Positions 46,801-58,400 of a stretch of DNA of 64,000 nt are shown here, one piece after another. The translations under genes were made by a program, and so were the position numbers. The DNA lies in contig JAQGEQ010000094.1 in assembly GCA_034620365.1 (NCBI GenBank), positions 1-64,000 on the forward strand, read 5' to 3'. A model generated the notes under the pieces. It searched no databases, was not told the DNA's origin, and was given only the letters and a program-made list of their open reading frames with translations. Position 1 is the first letter of the stretch. Each line of letters opens with the position of its first letter. The DNA comes from Pegea sp. RAD2-039. Its lineage: Eukaryota; Chordata; Thaliacea; Salpida; Salpidae.

Positions 46801-47140
46801 CGACGACACGACACAAAAATTTAGAAGATACGAAAATGGCTTCTGAACAAATTGGCTTCAACCGTTCTTCTACTTTCACGCTTGATGACAAATGTAAACA
46901 TGACGATGATGACGTCATCAGAAGTTTAATAATCGCTTTTTCTCAGCCTCTGGTGACGTCACCAAGACACCAGTGATCCACCAGAAAATGACGTCATCGA
47001 TGTCACTTCGTAAATCGCTTCCGCGGCCGAGTCATACTTCTGTCAGTATGACTCCATTTATGACGTCATCAAAACATCGTACAGGTGCGATGACGTCACA
47101 ACCAGATGATGACATTTGGGGTAATGATGAAGCTTTTTAA
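43858..47140 (+). CDS. SLAIN: SLAIN-motif family microtubule plus-end protein
   Basis: Ten exons: 43858-43962, 45755-45873, 45924-46063, 46116-46190, 46246-46275, 46340-46378, 46432-46563, 46634-46711, 46762-46893, 46947-47140; 1044 nt, 347 aa, all phases consistent. The N-terminal coiled coil QKLKDLVKRLEKQNEHLRNR matches the start of SLAIN1/2. Then comes the acidic-to-WLYDSPIK segment (SLAIN: SWLYxSPKK), followed by a conserved helix PHLISAKRNIIAKLE. A Ser/Arg-rich basic middle (RRGISRGRIATRKST) follows, and the C terminus RKSLPRPSH...PDDDIWGNDEAF parallels RRSLPAPK...DDSWKDGCY. SLAIN proteins bind EB1, CLASP and ch-TOG and promote microtubule plus-end growth. At 347 aa it is shorter than vertebrate SLAIN (about 570-580 aa). 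Intron 1 is a 1.79 kb minisatellite; the other eight introns are 50-70 bp and seven contain TGACGTCA. The CDS itself holds about eight TGACGTCA sites. A poly(A) signal lies at 47213-47218. Confidence 0.87.
43978..45735. repeat. 17-bp minisatellite array (copy 3) in SLAIN intron 1
   Basis: About 103 units of CTTCATCACTTCCTGAT, the reverse complement of the arrays at 4255 and 23925. A higher-order period is visible: the variant block TATGATCTTCATCTCTTCCT starts at 44231, 44622, 45013 and 45438, spacings of 391, 391 and 425 bp (23, 23 and 25 units), indicating unequal exchange of blocks. Confidence 0.97.
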
Positions 47141-47212
47141 ATTTTCTGATGACTTGCTCTTTCTGAGTTTGTGCTGATGACGTCATCAGCAGTATTACTC
47201 TGTGATTTAAAG

Positions 47213-47218
47213 AATAAA
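47213..47218 (+). terminator. Probable SLAIN poly(A) signal
   Basis: AATAAA 73 bp past the SLAIN stop codon. Confidence 0.5.
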
Positions 47219-47279
47219 TTTTTAGTTTTTATCATCGATTTTAATGTGAGATGACGTCATTGTGTGACGCCATTCAGTT

Positions 47280-49216
47280 TTAGCTTTCAGCTCTTTGAAT
47301 GTAAGTTTGAATTATCATAGCTTCTGCAATTACACAACAAGTTTTACAAATTTGCGATTTATATTTTTTTATATTTAAAATTTTTTTTAACTAATTTTGA
47401 GAAATTTTGAAAATAATTTCTAACTTTTATTTATTTATTACAAACTTTTTAAATCTTAAATTCTTTTAATCATCTATAATTTGTAAATGGTGAATAAAAT
47501 GTCAGTTTTATAGAAAAGTCTTTAAAAATGAATTAAAATTTCATAAATAAAGAACTTCTGATATTTTAACATCTAACAATAGCTGATATTTAGACAGAGC
47601 AAAAATAAAACCAGTTTACACTTCCTAGCTCTAAATCGGATTCAATGGTTTAGTTATATTCAGATAATATTGATGTAAGTAAGCAGCTGATACAGTGAAA
47701 GTTAAAATTGCTTTTTACTTAAGGCATATTGCTAAGTATTTTATTAATATTTATACATAAGTAAGTCTCATTAATTATTTAGTTTACCCTTGCAAAGCAA
47801 ATAGAAAATCAAAGCTTTTAAAGGTAATTTCTAAGACTTTCAATGAATTAAATTTGTAATATTTTAAATAATCAACTTATTTAATATATTTTTACTAAAA
47901 TGTATGTAATCTCTTTAATAAACATCATCAAATCTTTCTTTTCTAGCCAAATGCAGAAACCAGTGTAGTTGTTACTATTATGTTACTTTGAAATGAAGGA
48001 TAATTTTAAGACTTTGTGTTTAGATTGAAGTTACACGAGAAATTTTTAAAGTTTTTCCTTATAATATAACCTATTTTACATTTTAAGTTCGATGAAACTT
48101 AAAAAAGGTAATGTTTGTTTGAATTTTATCTAGATTGATGAACTTTTTAGTAAATCAATTACTTGAATTAATCAACTTAAGTCTGTAGTATAAATACTCT
48201 TTGTAAGTTAATTAAAACAAATCTAATACCAAAAATTAGAAATCATAATTCTTATGAATAGTAAAATTATGGTAGCTTTGTATACAACATTTATTAGAAC
48301 TACCTTTTTCTGTTTGATAAAAAACACTTTTTGAAAATATTTTCAATTTTTTAGATTAGAAACACTTCGTTTACACCCAGTTTTTAGGTGTAGCTTCTAC
48401 GGCTTGCTTCCTTCTCCCGACAAGTTTTTATTAATGTTACTTTTTTAATTACTAAATTTATTTTTTTGTTTATAAGTGATTTTTCTATTTCTTCAGTTTA
48501 GCTTTTATATTGATAAAAACTTAAATTTTATAATTTTCTTTCAATTATTTACAACAAAACTTTCAGTCATTAATATTAAAATGATTTTTTAGCTCTGTAA
48601 AATAACTTAAAGTTTTAATTAATTTTTTGGTGAATATTTTCAGTAGATTTTGATTGCTGAAAATTTCTTAATAAAAAGTAATACTTAAATATTATTTGTT
48701 TTTAATTTTATTTGTTTAATTTATAAATATATAAAATACAACTAGATATTTTTCAAAAAAGCATTAAAGTATTTTTAACAGTTTGGTTTCAAGTTTAGTT
48801 TTTTTACAAAGTTTGTTTTTTTAAATTTAGTTTTTTGAAAGTTGTTTAGTGTTCTAATTGTTATTTATGAATTGTTTTATTTGTTTTTTATTCATTTAAT
48901 TTTGAATTATAAGTTCATGAGTATTCATAAAACTCCATTCATGTATATACTTATAATATAAAAACTAAAAATACAGATTTTTTGCTAATTTAATTTCCTG
49001 TTGTAATTCAAACCTTTCAGTGACTTTGATAAATATTTCTCATATAATTGTCATAATATTAAATAATTGAATATAAAGTTTGTATTTTGTTATACAGCTG
49101 ATTACTTTAGACAGGAATTTGTAATGACGTCAACAGATGACTAACTATTTCCTGTTTTATCTACTGACTCTAACATTTATTTTTTTGACAGTTAACTGAA
49201 TATTTTAAAAGTAAGT
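47280..49216. other. AT-rich intergenic stretch
   Basis: AT-rich, one TGACGTCA near 49122 just upstream of RhoGDI. No exons seen; the last ~60 bp are probably RhoGDI 5' UTR. Confidence 0.55.
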
Positions 49217-50467
49217 ATGGCAGATGAAAATGAAGATCAGGTTCCTGTTGATGAATTAGCCAAATTAGCTACTACTGATAATTCAGATGCTGCACCTGCT
49301 TATAAGGCCCCAGCAAAGGTTGATTTAGAAACTTTAAAGAAATTAGATGAAGATGATGAAAGCTTAAAGAAGTATAAAGAAAAGTTGCTAGCTGGTGCTG
49401 ATAATAGTAAGTTGTTACTTTTATGAAAAAATATCTTTTTTTGATAGATTATATTTTGATTTATTGAAAAGTGATCATTTAAGTTTATATAAAATTAGAA
49501 AAATTATTTTTAGCAAGCTTGCTATTAAAAAGAATTTGAAATTTTTTTGAAAATTTTTGAAGCAGATATTTTTGGGGAAAATTTTGAATTTACTTTTTAA
49601 TAATTTCATTTCATCAAGTTTGAATTTATGAGCTAAATATTGTTGTGATTAATATGTTTATGCAATGATTAGAAATGACTACTTAAATGTTATCACTAAA
49701 CTATAAATAAAGTTGCATCTTGACTATAATCAGAAATTTGTTTGAAAATTTTGAGTTTGAAACTTCATCTAATCAGTTGTTGGTCTTTTGAAGTATCTGA
49801 GTTTCAACTTTTTTTATATTTAGTTTGTAAATATTTCAATGATTTGTTTTTAGTTAAGGATGAGGGTGGTCCAAATGTTTTGGTCAAAAAGTTGGTGGTC
49901 AGTTTTCCTGAAGATCCAGAACAAAAAGACATTGAATTAGACCTAACAGGTAAAAGTGACATCATCGACGATGACGTCACTAACTCGTTGCTTTCAGGTG
50001 ATTTGAAGAAACTGAAAGATACCCCGATTGTAGTTAAGGATGGGGCTGCTTATAATCTGACTTTAAAGTTTCGAGTTAGTTGATGCCTCATCTTCCTGAT
50101 CCTCATCTGATCTTCCTGATCCTCATCTGATCTTCAGCTAATCTTCTGATGTTGCAGGTCCAGCGTGAAATTGTCAGTGGTCTTAACTTCAACTACGTTC
50201 TGTACCGCAAAGGGATCCGAGGTGACCACTACTTAGTGACCACCTGGCTTTAAACTTGATGTAATTTCAGTTGACACCCAAAACTACATGGTCGGCAGTT
50301 TTGGACCATCAGCTGAGGACAGCAGCTACCTACTGTGCAAGGACAATGCCCCGGCTGGCATGCTTGCTAGAGGTCTTTATATTGCCAAGAGTAAATTTGT
50401 TGATGATGATAATAATGTGTATCTGCAATGTGAATGGGGGTTGAAGATCAAGAAAAGTTGGGAATAA
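49217..50467 (+). CDS. ARHGDI: Rho GDP-dissociation inhibitor
   Basis: Five exons: 49217-49406, 49854-49949, 49998-50074, 50158-50221, 50271-50467; 624 nt, 207 aa (human RhoGDI is 204), phases 1, 1, 0, 1 consistent. The acidic, flexible N-terminal arm (MADENEDQVPVDELAKL, YKAPAKVDLETLKKLDEDDE, SLKKYKEKLL) binds the switch regions. The immunoglobulin-like domain that holds the prenyl group has DLKKLKDTPIVVKDGAAYNL, LKFRVQREIVSGL, YMVGSFGPSAEDSSY, PAGMLARGLYIAKSKFVDDD and CEWGLKIKKSW. It extracts prenylated Rho/Rac/Cdc42 from membranes and keeps them GDP-bound in the cytosol. Intron 2 (48 bp) carries a TGACGTCA site. Intron 3 carries a two-copy fragment related to the 17-bp minisatellite. Paralogue (ARHGDIA/B/G) not distinguishable. 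Confidence 0.95.
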
Positions 50468-50630
50468 AGATGACTTATGGATCAACTTTCGAGCCATTAA
50501 TCGGTAACATTTTTCTATTTCGTTGTACCGTCAACTTTTTCAATAAGATCATGGATATTTTTATTTCATCCCCATATTAAGGATGTCGTGATTTCCGAAA
50601 TTTTTGTCGTTTCTAATCTAGATGTTCTGT

Positions 50631-50636
50631 AATAAA
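50631..50636 (+). terminator. Probable RhoGDI poly(A) signal
   Basis: AATAAA 164 bp past the RhoGDI stop codon. Confidence 0.5.
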
Positions 50637-52740
50637 AGCATCGATTATTTAGCAAATTTCTGCTGTAAACTGATCTTTTGGTTTTGAGAACATTAGTTTG
50701 ATTAAAAGTGAAATATTTTAATAAACAAATTATTAACTGTAACTTCAGATCTTTTCAAACAAACTTCAGTTGAAATAATTAGTAAATTTTTATGAAAAAG
50801 GAAGTTTTAAAGATGAAACCAGAAGTTGATTTCAGTAAAAGTTCAATGAAATCAGATATTTTCAAACTTATGTGATTTCATCAATGAAATTATATTTCCA
50901 AAAAAAAAATCGAAAAACTTTAAAATGAATTTACATTTTAGATTTAAATGTCACAAAACGTCATCAACATTTTTGTTGAAAATTATCAGACACTAAAGTT
51001 GTAAGATTCGAAAATATTTGATTTAAATTCTTTCTATTGATGTTTCTACAAAAATCTTGTTTCAAATTTCCACTACAAAAGTTTGATTTTCAACTTTAAT
51101 TGACTTTGATATTTAACTTTGCATCAAATCAAATAATCATCACTTTCATCTTCATCTAAGGATTTTAAACAGATGATACTTTAGCAATTTGTGAATAACT
51201 CTTTCAAATTTCCAACTAATTTGCTGTTTTAATCACATCAAGTTTGAAGTAAATACACTTTCCTAATGTGGTTTTCAAAACAAATATTTGTTGAAATGTT
51301 TTTATCTAATTTTGATAAATAACTTTTCATTCCAAAGTTCTTTTAAACAGCTTGTTGCTAATAATCAATTCTATTTTCTGAATAAATAACATTTTTAATT
51401 AAGATAAAAATTTGTTTTTCATAAATCACTTTAATTTGAGAAAAAAAAATGTAATCTTTTATGAAAGTTAGAAGAAGATCAAGAAGAACTTTTACAAATT
51501 GATTCTTTCATCAGAGTTATTTGAAGATCTTTTTATCCATTAAATCTTTTGCTATTTACGAAATCGATTTAAATGTTTAAAAACTAATAAGAGGTTGTTG
51601 TAGAAAGTAACATTAGAAAAGTTTTCTTAATACAAGCTGAAATAAACAAGATCTATAAAAGTTGAAAAATTAAATTCAACCAATTTTAAATATTTGTAAA
51701 TAATTACAGCGGAACTATTAAACATGATTTTAATTAATAAAAAAATCTTTAAATTTAAAGCAATTTTCTTCAGACAATTTAAGATATGTATAAAATAAAT
51801 TTCATATTTTAAAATTGTATTTAAAAGTAACTCCAATCTATTTTCAACGACTTCAAACAAAAGAGTGATAAAATTCTGAAATTTTCAAAAATCTACTTGG
51901 TAACACTGCAATTTTATGAAATTTTTGGATAAAATATATTACTTTCTTGTTTACTAAAAATCAATTAAAACTGAATTCACTTTTTGTCATTTTCTAATTA
52001 ATTTAGATTAAATTTATCAAATAATTTAAAAACTTATTATTTTGTGATAATTTTTAATTAGTTTAAGTATCTAGACTAATTTACAAATATTTATTTTATG
52101 TTGTATATTTTCTTCAGTTGTTTTATTTTAATCTTTAATTTAAAAACTTTGTGGTTTATTTTATGTTTAAACAAAAATATAAGAAAGAATTAGAAGAATT
52201 TTCTAACAAGAATTGGTTGTTTTAGAATTGTAAACTGTCAAAAGTTATCTCAAACTTAAACATCTTCAAAACGATATTTTAAACTCAAAGGTAAATTTTT
52301 TAGAGTAAAAACAATCATGAAAGTTCGATTCTGCTTCTGCATTTGTTTGAACATTGCTCATCAAATGAGATATTTTCCTTCAGAAAATCAATAATAAATT
52401 TGTCTTCTTTTAGCTTTTCACATATTTCTAATTAAACAAAAGCATCAACATCACGTGCTTCATCTGCTTTCAAATCAGTTCTTCTTCATTAAGCTGAAGG
52501 ATATATATCTCTTTTGACTTTCTCATCTTCTCATTTCTTGCGTCGCTTATTGCCGAGTCTTTGATTACACAGAAATAAGTTATGAAGTCTTATAAGAATC
52601 TTCTACTTCAATGAGGTTCAAGGAAAGTTTTGAAAGAAGCTTCAACTTGAGTTGATACAAGTAAGTAAGATAAATTTATATAGAAGTTTATTGCTTCTGA
52701 TATAATTATATTATATAATATCTATTTATACTTAAAATAT
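50637..52740. other. AT-rich intergenic stretch
   Basis: About 2.1 kb of AT-rich sequence with no TGACGTCA site and no supported exon. Confidence 0.55.
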
Positions 52741-52779
52741 ATTTGTATCTTCTTACTTATTTTATAAAAGCGACAAATG

Positions 52780-53460
52780 CGGAAACTTCATCAAATCAAA
52801 CAGAGAAGGATTTCTTGAAAGATTCTTCCAGAAGAAACAAAAAACTCCGAAACTTTGTAGGCAGTTTGTCACTCAGTGTCGTTCTGGCATCTCCTGTGAC
52901 GCCATTTCTACATCAGTCTCTCTGCTCTGTTGGCATGGAAACCTGCTAGGTAGGCAACAAGTAGATCCTCATAACCTTTGTACCAAAGAGACCCACTTTT
53001 AAACAGGGAAGTTGGAACGTTCGTATAGATGACATGCACAACACTCGTGACGTCAAAAAGACTGTCATCGCCAACAACCAGCTCACTGGACTAAAAGTCG
53101 ACGCTGTTCAAGGCTCTGTGAAAGGAAGAAGACTTCTTGCAACAGGAAGAACCAGCTGATGAAAAGAGATGTGAGTTTTACCGCCAACAACTCAATTGTG
53201 GGCGAGAGTTGGTGCTGATCACAGGTTGATTCAACTTGGCAAGATCGACTCGAAGTGCTTTGTCTTCCGCAAGATCTCTGTATCACCAAATCCTTTTTCA
53301 TGATCCATGTCATTGGAATGCGTGATGCAAAGATTATAGAAAAACAAGGGTACCAGATCTGATTGTAATATTTGCTGACGAACATCTTTGCTTGGCATTG
53401 TAGGCAAGTTACTACTTGATCGTGTTACTACCTCACCGGTAAACATGGACATGGTTTTAC
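52780..53460 (+). pseudogene. GC-richer relic, possible non-LTR endonuclease fragment
   Basis: Compositionally richer in G+C than its surroundings. A short plus-strand frame from about 53002 reads GSWNVRIDDMHNTRDVKKTV and ends LKVDAV before drifting into stops. It resembles the first strand of exonuclease-endonuclease-phosphatase domains in non-LTR elements (GTWNVRTL...VALQE). The catalytic Glu region is not recognisable, stops follow in all frames, and no reverse transcriptase lies nearby. It could also be a broken cellular gene. Other frames here, on both strands, show no clear domain. Confidence 0.3.
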
Positions 53461-55479
53461 CTGTGCGTCAACTACAGAAAAATGCAAGCAGCAAAATATA
53501 CTTATGTTGCATTCACAAACCAAACTTTTACCAAATAACTGAAAGATAGAGAAGAAAAATTGACATCAAAGAAAAAGAAGTCACTCTAAACAATTGTTCA
53601 AGTTCTTTTGTATTTCACTGTGTTTTGCTGACAACACTTCGGTAGCAAAACCAGCAGCAAGGTTGTTTTCGGTTGAAGTTATTATAGCTTCATTATAGTT
53701 TTATTATGTAATGCTAAAAACAATTTTTTTCATTTTATTTTTTATTAAACTTTTTTTCAAAACTAAGAGTTATCCCATAGATAAGTTTGAAAGTAAATTC
53801 CGCTAGCTTGCGTTTCCAAAAAGTTAGTTTAAGTTTAAAATGAAACCAACTAACTTTTGTAAGCTCATTTATTCAAATGTTTATATAAAACTATAAAGTA
53901 AACATTTCGTAACAACTTTAAAAATGTTTATAATTTCAACAATACTGTTTTATTATTATAAGTTTTAAAATGTAATTAATATTTGTATATTTAATTCCAT
54001 CTTAGATATTTGAAACATAAGAAGTTCTACTGAAGTTTGAACTTTCTACTATTTGTAGAAGTTTTATTTGTGCTTAAATGAAAACTTAACCATCAAATGA
54101 TTTTAAATCTTATGTATATGACCTTTAATCTAATAAAGAGCAAAACTACTGGTAATCTAAAGAAATTCATTTAGAGTTACTCATCAAATTAGTATTTTTA
54201 AAAACTTATATTTGACTTAATCAAATATGTAAGTTCCTTATAAGGAGTAGAACAACTGAAAGAAAATCTGATCGAATCAATTAGACTTATGGGCAGCAAA
54301 GAGATACTTTATTCATATAATCCATTTCACAGATATCTTGTGCTGAAAGTCAAATTTAATTTAGTGGCAACAAAGTTTTGAACTAAACTAGTGGATTGAT
54401 AAAACAGTAGTTCACATTATTCATTTATATGAAGAATTCTTACTCATGTTATATCAGTTTGTAATTCAATAAGTTTTTTCAATTAGTAATAGTATTGAAG
54501 TAGATGCTGTATATTAGCAACCCATTAATCTTTTCTAGATAGGAACTTTGTAATACTAGCTCCTAAATCGAACACCAAAGTTCAGAAAATAGACGGGCTG
54601 TTTAGGGTACTGAGATATAAAAACTCCTCGACCAAAAAAAAACTTATCATGAAATAGAAGCAACGACACGTAACTAGAAGACGTCTTTCCTGTTATGAGC
54701 TCCTAAAAGTAGAACAGAATTCTCAATCAAATAACACACAATGTTCTTCTAAGCCAGATTCACAGGGAAAATATCAATTCAAGTTTTCAACTTACAAATT
54801 TATGAACAGTTTTAGAAGATTTAATAATTCGCGAAATTAGTTTGTTGAGTATTTGCTTTTTTAGCACTTGTGGAAATTAAAATTGCTGATTAATCATCAG
54901 TTAAATAAAAGATAATTTGTTTATTCTAAAGGTCTAAAGTTGTTCAAGCATTTATTTTTTGTATTTTATTATCAATAATTGAAAAAATGTAAAAAAAATT
55001 ACCAAACAAGAAAGAAATTCGAATAAATTCTCTAAATAATTTGTAACAAGCCTGAAGTTGAATCATATATTAATCAGCTAATTAAATATTTCAATGAATT
55101 AAAGTAATTTTGGAGATGAACTCTTTTTGATGAACTCTTTTTAAAGTATTTTGGTTTTATCAAAATTAATTTGTAATTTGTATGACAAAAATTAAAAGCC
55201 TTGACTTGAAATTTAACTTTTTCAAGAGAAGTTAATTTTAGAAATTACGAAAAAATTACTAAATATTTCAAAGTGAATCAGATAAGTTCAAAAATTTAAA
55301 ACTATTCTATCTGTTTTACATTAGAAAGATAATTATTTATTTTCCGAAATAAAATTACGAAATTTCAAATTCTACAAACAATTATTTTATTGAATTAAAC
55401 AAAAATAGATTTTTTTAAAAGTATTTTTTGTTTGTTTTTTCATCTGAAGTTTTGAAAAAAGATTTCTAGAAACGACAAT
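53461..55479. other. AT-rich intergenic stretch
   Basis: Between the relic and the PPME1 stop codon. A minus-strand poly(A) signal for PPME1 is likely at 55386-55391. Nothing else recognised. Confidence 0.5.
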
Positions 55480-58400
55480 TTAACTCAAATCAATTTTCTT
55501 AGTTAATCTGTGTCTGATGAAGAATTGAGTTAGTTGGGAAGACACAAATTTAGGATCATCTTCATGAATCACGTGACCTGTTTGTGGGATGACAACTAAT
55601 TGAAATTTCCCTTGCATTTGTCCAACTGCAAGATCTTTGTCTAGAAGATCGACTCCTAAACAAAAGTTTAAAGATAAAATTTGTTGATAAAAATGGTTTT
55701 TATCAGTTACCTGTAATGCAGAGTACTTTTGGAGCTTTTACAGAAAGAAATTTTGCTGATAAACCTTCAAACCAACCTTTCCAGTAACTTTCACTTTTCA
55801 ATAAATCAACTCTCCAATTAAAAAAGCTAAAAAATAGTTTTAAAAAAAAAACTTTTTGTTCAAAATTGAATTGTTCGTTTTCAAATTAGATTTTTTCAAA
55901 GCTTTCAAAGACATAATTATAAATAAAATATAAAAAGAGTTTTTTATAAAAGAGTTTTTTAAAAAAGAGCTTTATATCATAGTTTCCTGGTTTAGAATAA
56001 CAAATAGAAACAATAGAAAAGGAAGAACTTCTACACAGACTTATGGTTAAAAGTGTTAAGAGTGAAAACTGAATTGTCAGTAAATAGATGAAGAAATTGT
56101 TGATAGACTTTAAAAAGTTTTAGAATTCTTCAAATTTTCGTTACAATCATGAAAAAGTGTCTTGAAGATTTTTATTAGATATGAAGCTATTAAATGTTAA
56201 GAAAATATTTTATTATTTTCAAAATCGATAAAATATTTCAATGAAATTATCGATTTTCAGTAAATTATTTCAAATTTTGTTATTTACAAAATGTTAGTAA
56301 ATATTGAAGAAATTCAAATTAAATAAATAATAATCTACATTTGAAAATGATATTTTCTTATCTATAAACTAAAACATAAAAATAATTTGATAAAAGTTTG
56401 AAAAATAAGAAATTAGTTTAAAGAAAAAAAATTATTCAAAAAAAAATATTTCCAAATATTTAAATAATCCAATAAAACTTAAACAAACCTTTTTTCTTCA
56501 CTGCTTCCACTATTTCTGTTTTTTAAAGGTTGTCTGTAAAAAGTAATAAAGTAGATGAAAAACATAATAAATAAATGAGATCAAACAAGGAAATGTTTTT
56601 ATCAAAGCTAAAAATGAGCTGTTTGTCAAAATAGAAAACTTTGCTGCTTAAAAAGCTTTTAAATCGAGAAAGAATTCAATTTGATTATTTGAATGAAATT
56701 ATTTGAAATAGTTTTTCAAAACTGAAACGGATTAATTTTCAAATTTCTTTTTTTCTTAGTTATAGAAAAAAAGGGAAAATACCGCCCGAGGCCTTTTCAA
56801 ATTGAATATTTATTTGAGAGATAATTCAAAGTATTTCAACATTTGTAAGTTTCAGATATTAATAAGTGAAAACTTTTTTCATTATTCAGCTTGTAGACTA
56901 AAGGCAAATTTACTAGTAATTAATTTTCGATGAGTAAATAAGAAAAAGTTTTAGTTAATTGATGGTGATTAGTTGCTAACTAAGTTGACAAATTTAAAAG
57001 AAAGTCATTTAATTACCAAAAACTTTCTCCATATAAGCGATATCAATTATTATTCGCTTTTTTGGCACATTTAACGGTTAGAAAGGTAATTACGTCAGCA
57101 ACTTACAACATATGTGACTTAAATCGTGGGTGGTTATTACGTTTTTGATCTTCTATATAAACTCAGGCATTTACTTGACAATTTAGTTTGTAATTCGTGA
57201 AACTAACTAACTAACTACTAGAATGAACACTACAATTTCATGTGTTGATGGTATGCAAGGTTGGGAACGAGAAAAAATTATTGAGGTATTTACAAATATT
57301 CTAATATTTTTTTATTTTTGAGATTTGATTTTTATGAAGATTTTTTTTTAAGGTTTTACAAAGAAATAATAAATTAAAAGAATTAGATCAAAGAAGAGTT
57401 CATCAATTAGCTGTTAGAGTTCAAATTGAAAGGATGTCTGATGAACGATTACCTCAACTAGAAAGGTTGTTGCTTCTTCATGATTTTCACCGTTTTTCTA
57501 ACAATTTAACTTTTACAGAAAATTGAGGTTTAAAACAGGTGTCTGGCACAGTGAATTAGTTCAACAAAAAATTGAAGAAACTGAAAAGTCGAGTAACGAA
57601 GACGAACGAAGAGTTGCTGCCATCTACCGACAACTATCGAGCAGTTACGCTGACTCGCCTCATAGTTCTCGAACAAACTCGATAACAGCTTCTACTGCGC
57701 AACCAGAACTATTGGAAAAGGAAATACCTCACCAACGAGTTCAGGAATGGCTTAGTTCAATTCGAGATGTTGAAAATGATCAAAAGCATTAAATTAAAGA
57801 TTAGATTCTGACGTGGCGGAAATGTTATGTTTGTTTCTCTCTACTGCACACTAGCGGTTGGAATTTTTGAGCAGATATTTATTATTTTTTGGTACATTTT
57901 TGTTGCAAATACTCACTTAACTAATTGTCCAGTCATCGAAACGCGGGCTGAGTCGATATTTCGAATGTAGCCTGATTTAACACTGGAAAAAATCATAAAA
58001 AAAATTGTTTTTAAGTTTTGATTTGAATAAATGTGTTTTGTTTGAAAGTTTTTTTTTTTAAAAACTACATTTTATCTAATAAAAAGAAAATAAAAAAAAT
58101 GAATAATTTATTATAAATTCAGAACTTTTCAACAAAACAGGATCTTTTGAGTTTAGTGGAATTTGTTGAGAAGTAAAAGTACCAAATCAACCCTGTTGTA
58201 TTTATTTATGTTTCAATAGAGACTTTATAAGCTTATTTATTGAAGTAAGATAAGTGTACATCCTATAGAAGGATCTGAAACCTTTGGAAGATGTTAATTC
58301 TGAGAATTCACAAATAAAACATCTTAGCTGGTCACGTGATCTTTATATTTAGAATATTTTGTATTTATTCGTTTTTTAGTTTGATTTTTTTTACAACTAC

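Noticed and set aside
53083..53452. Minus-strand frames of 73-100 aa
   Set aside because: No recognisable domain, no splice support, overlap with a degraded region.
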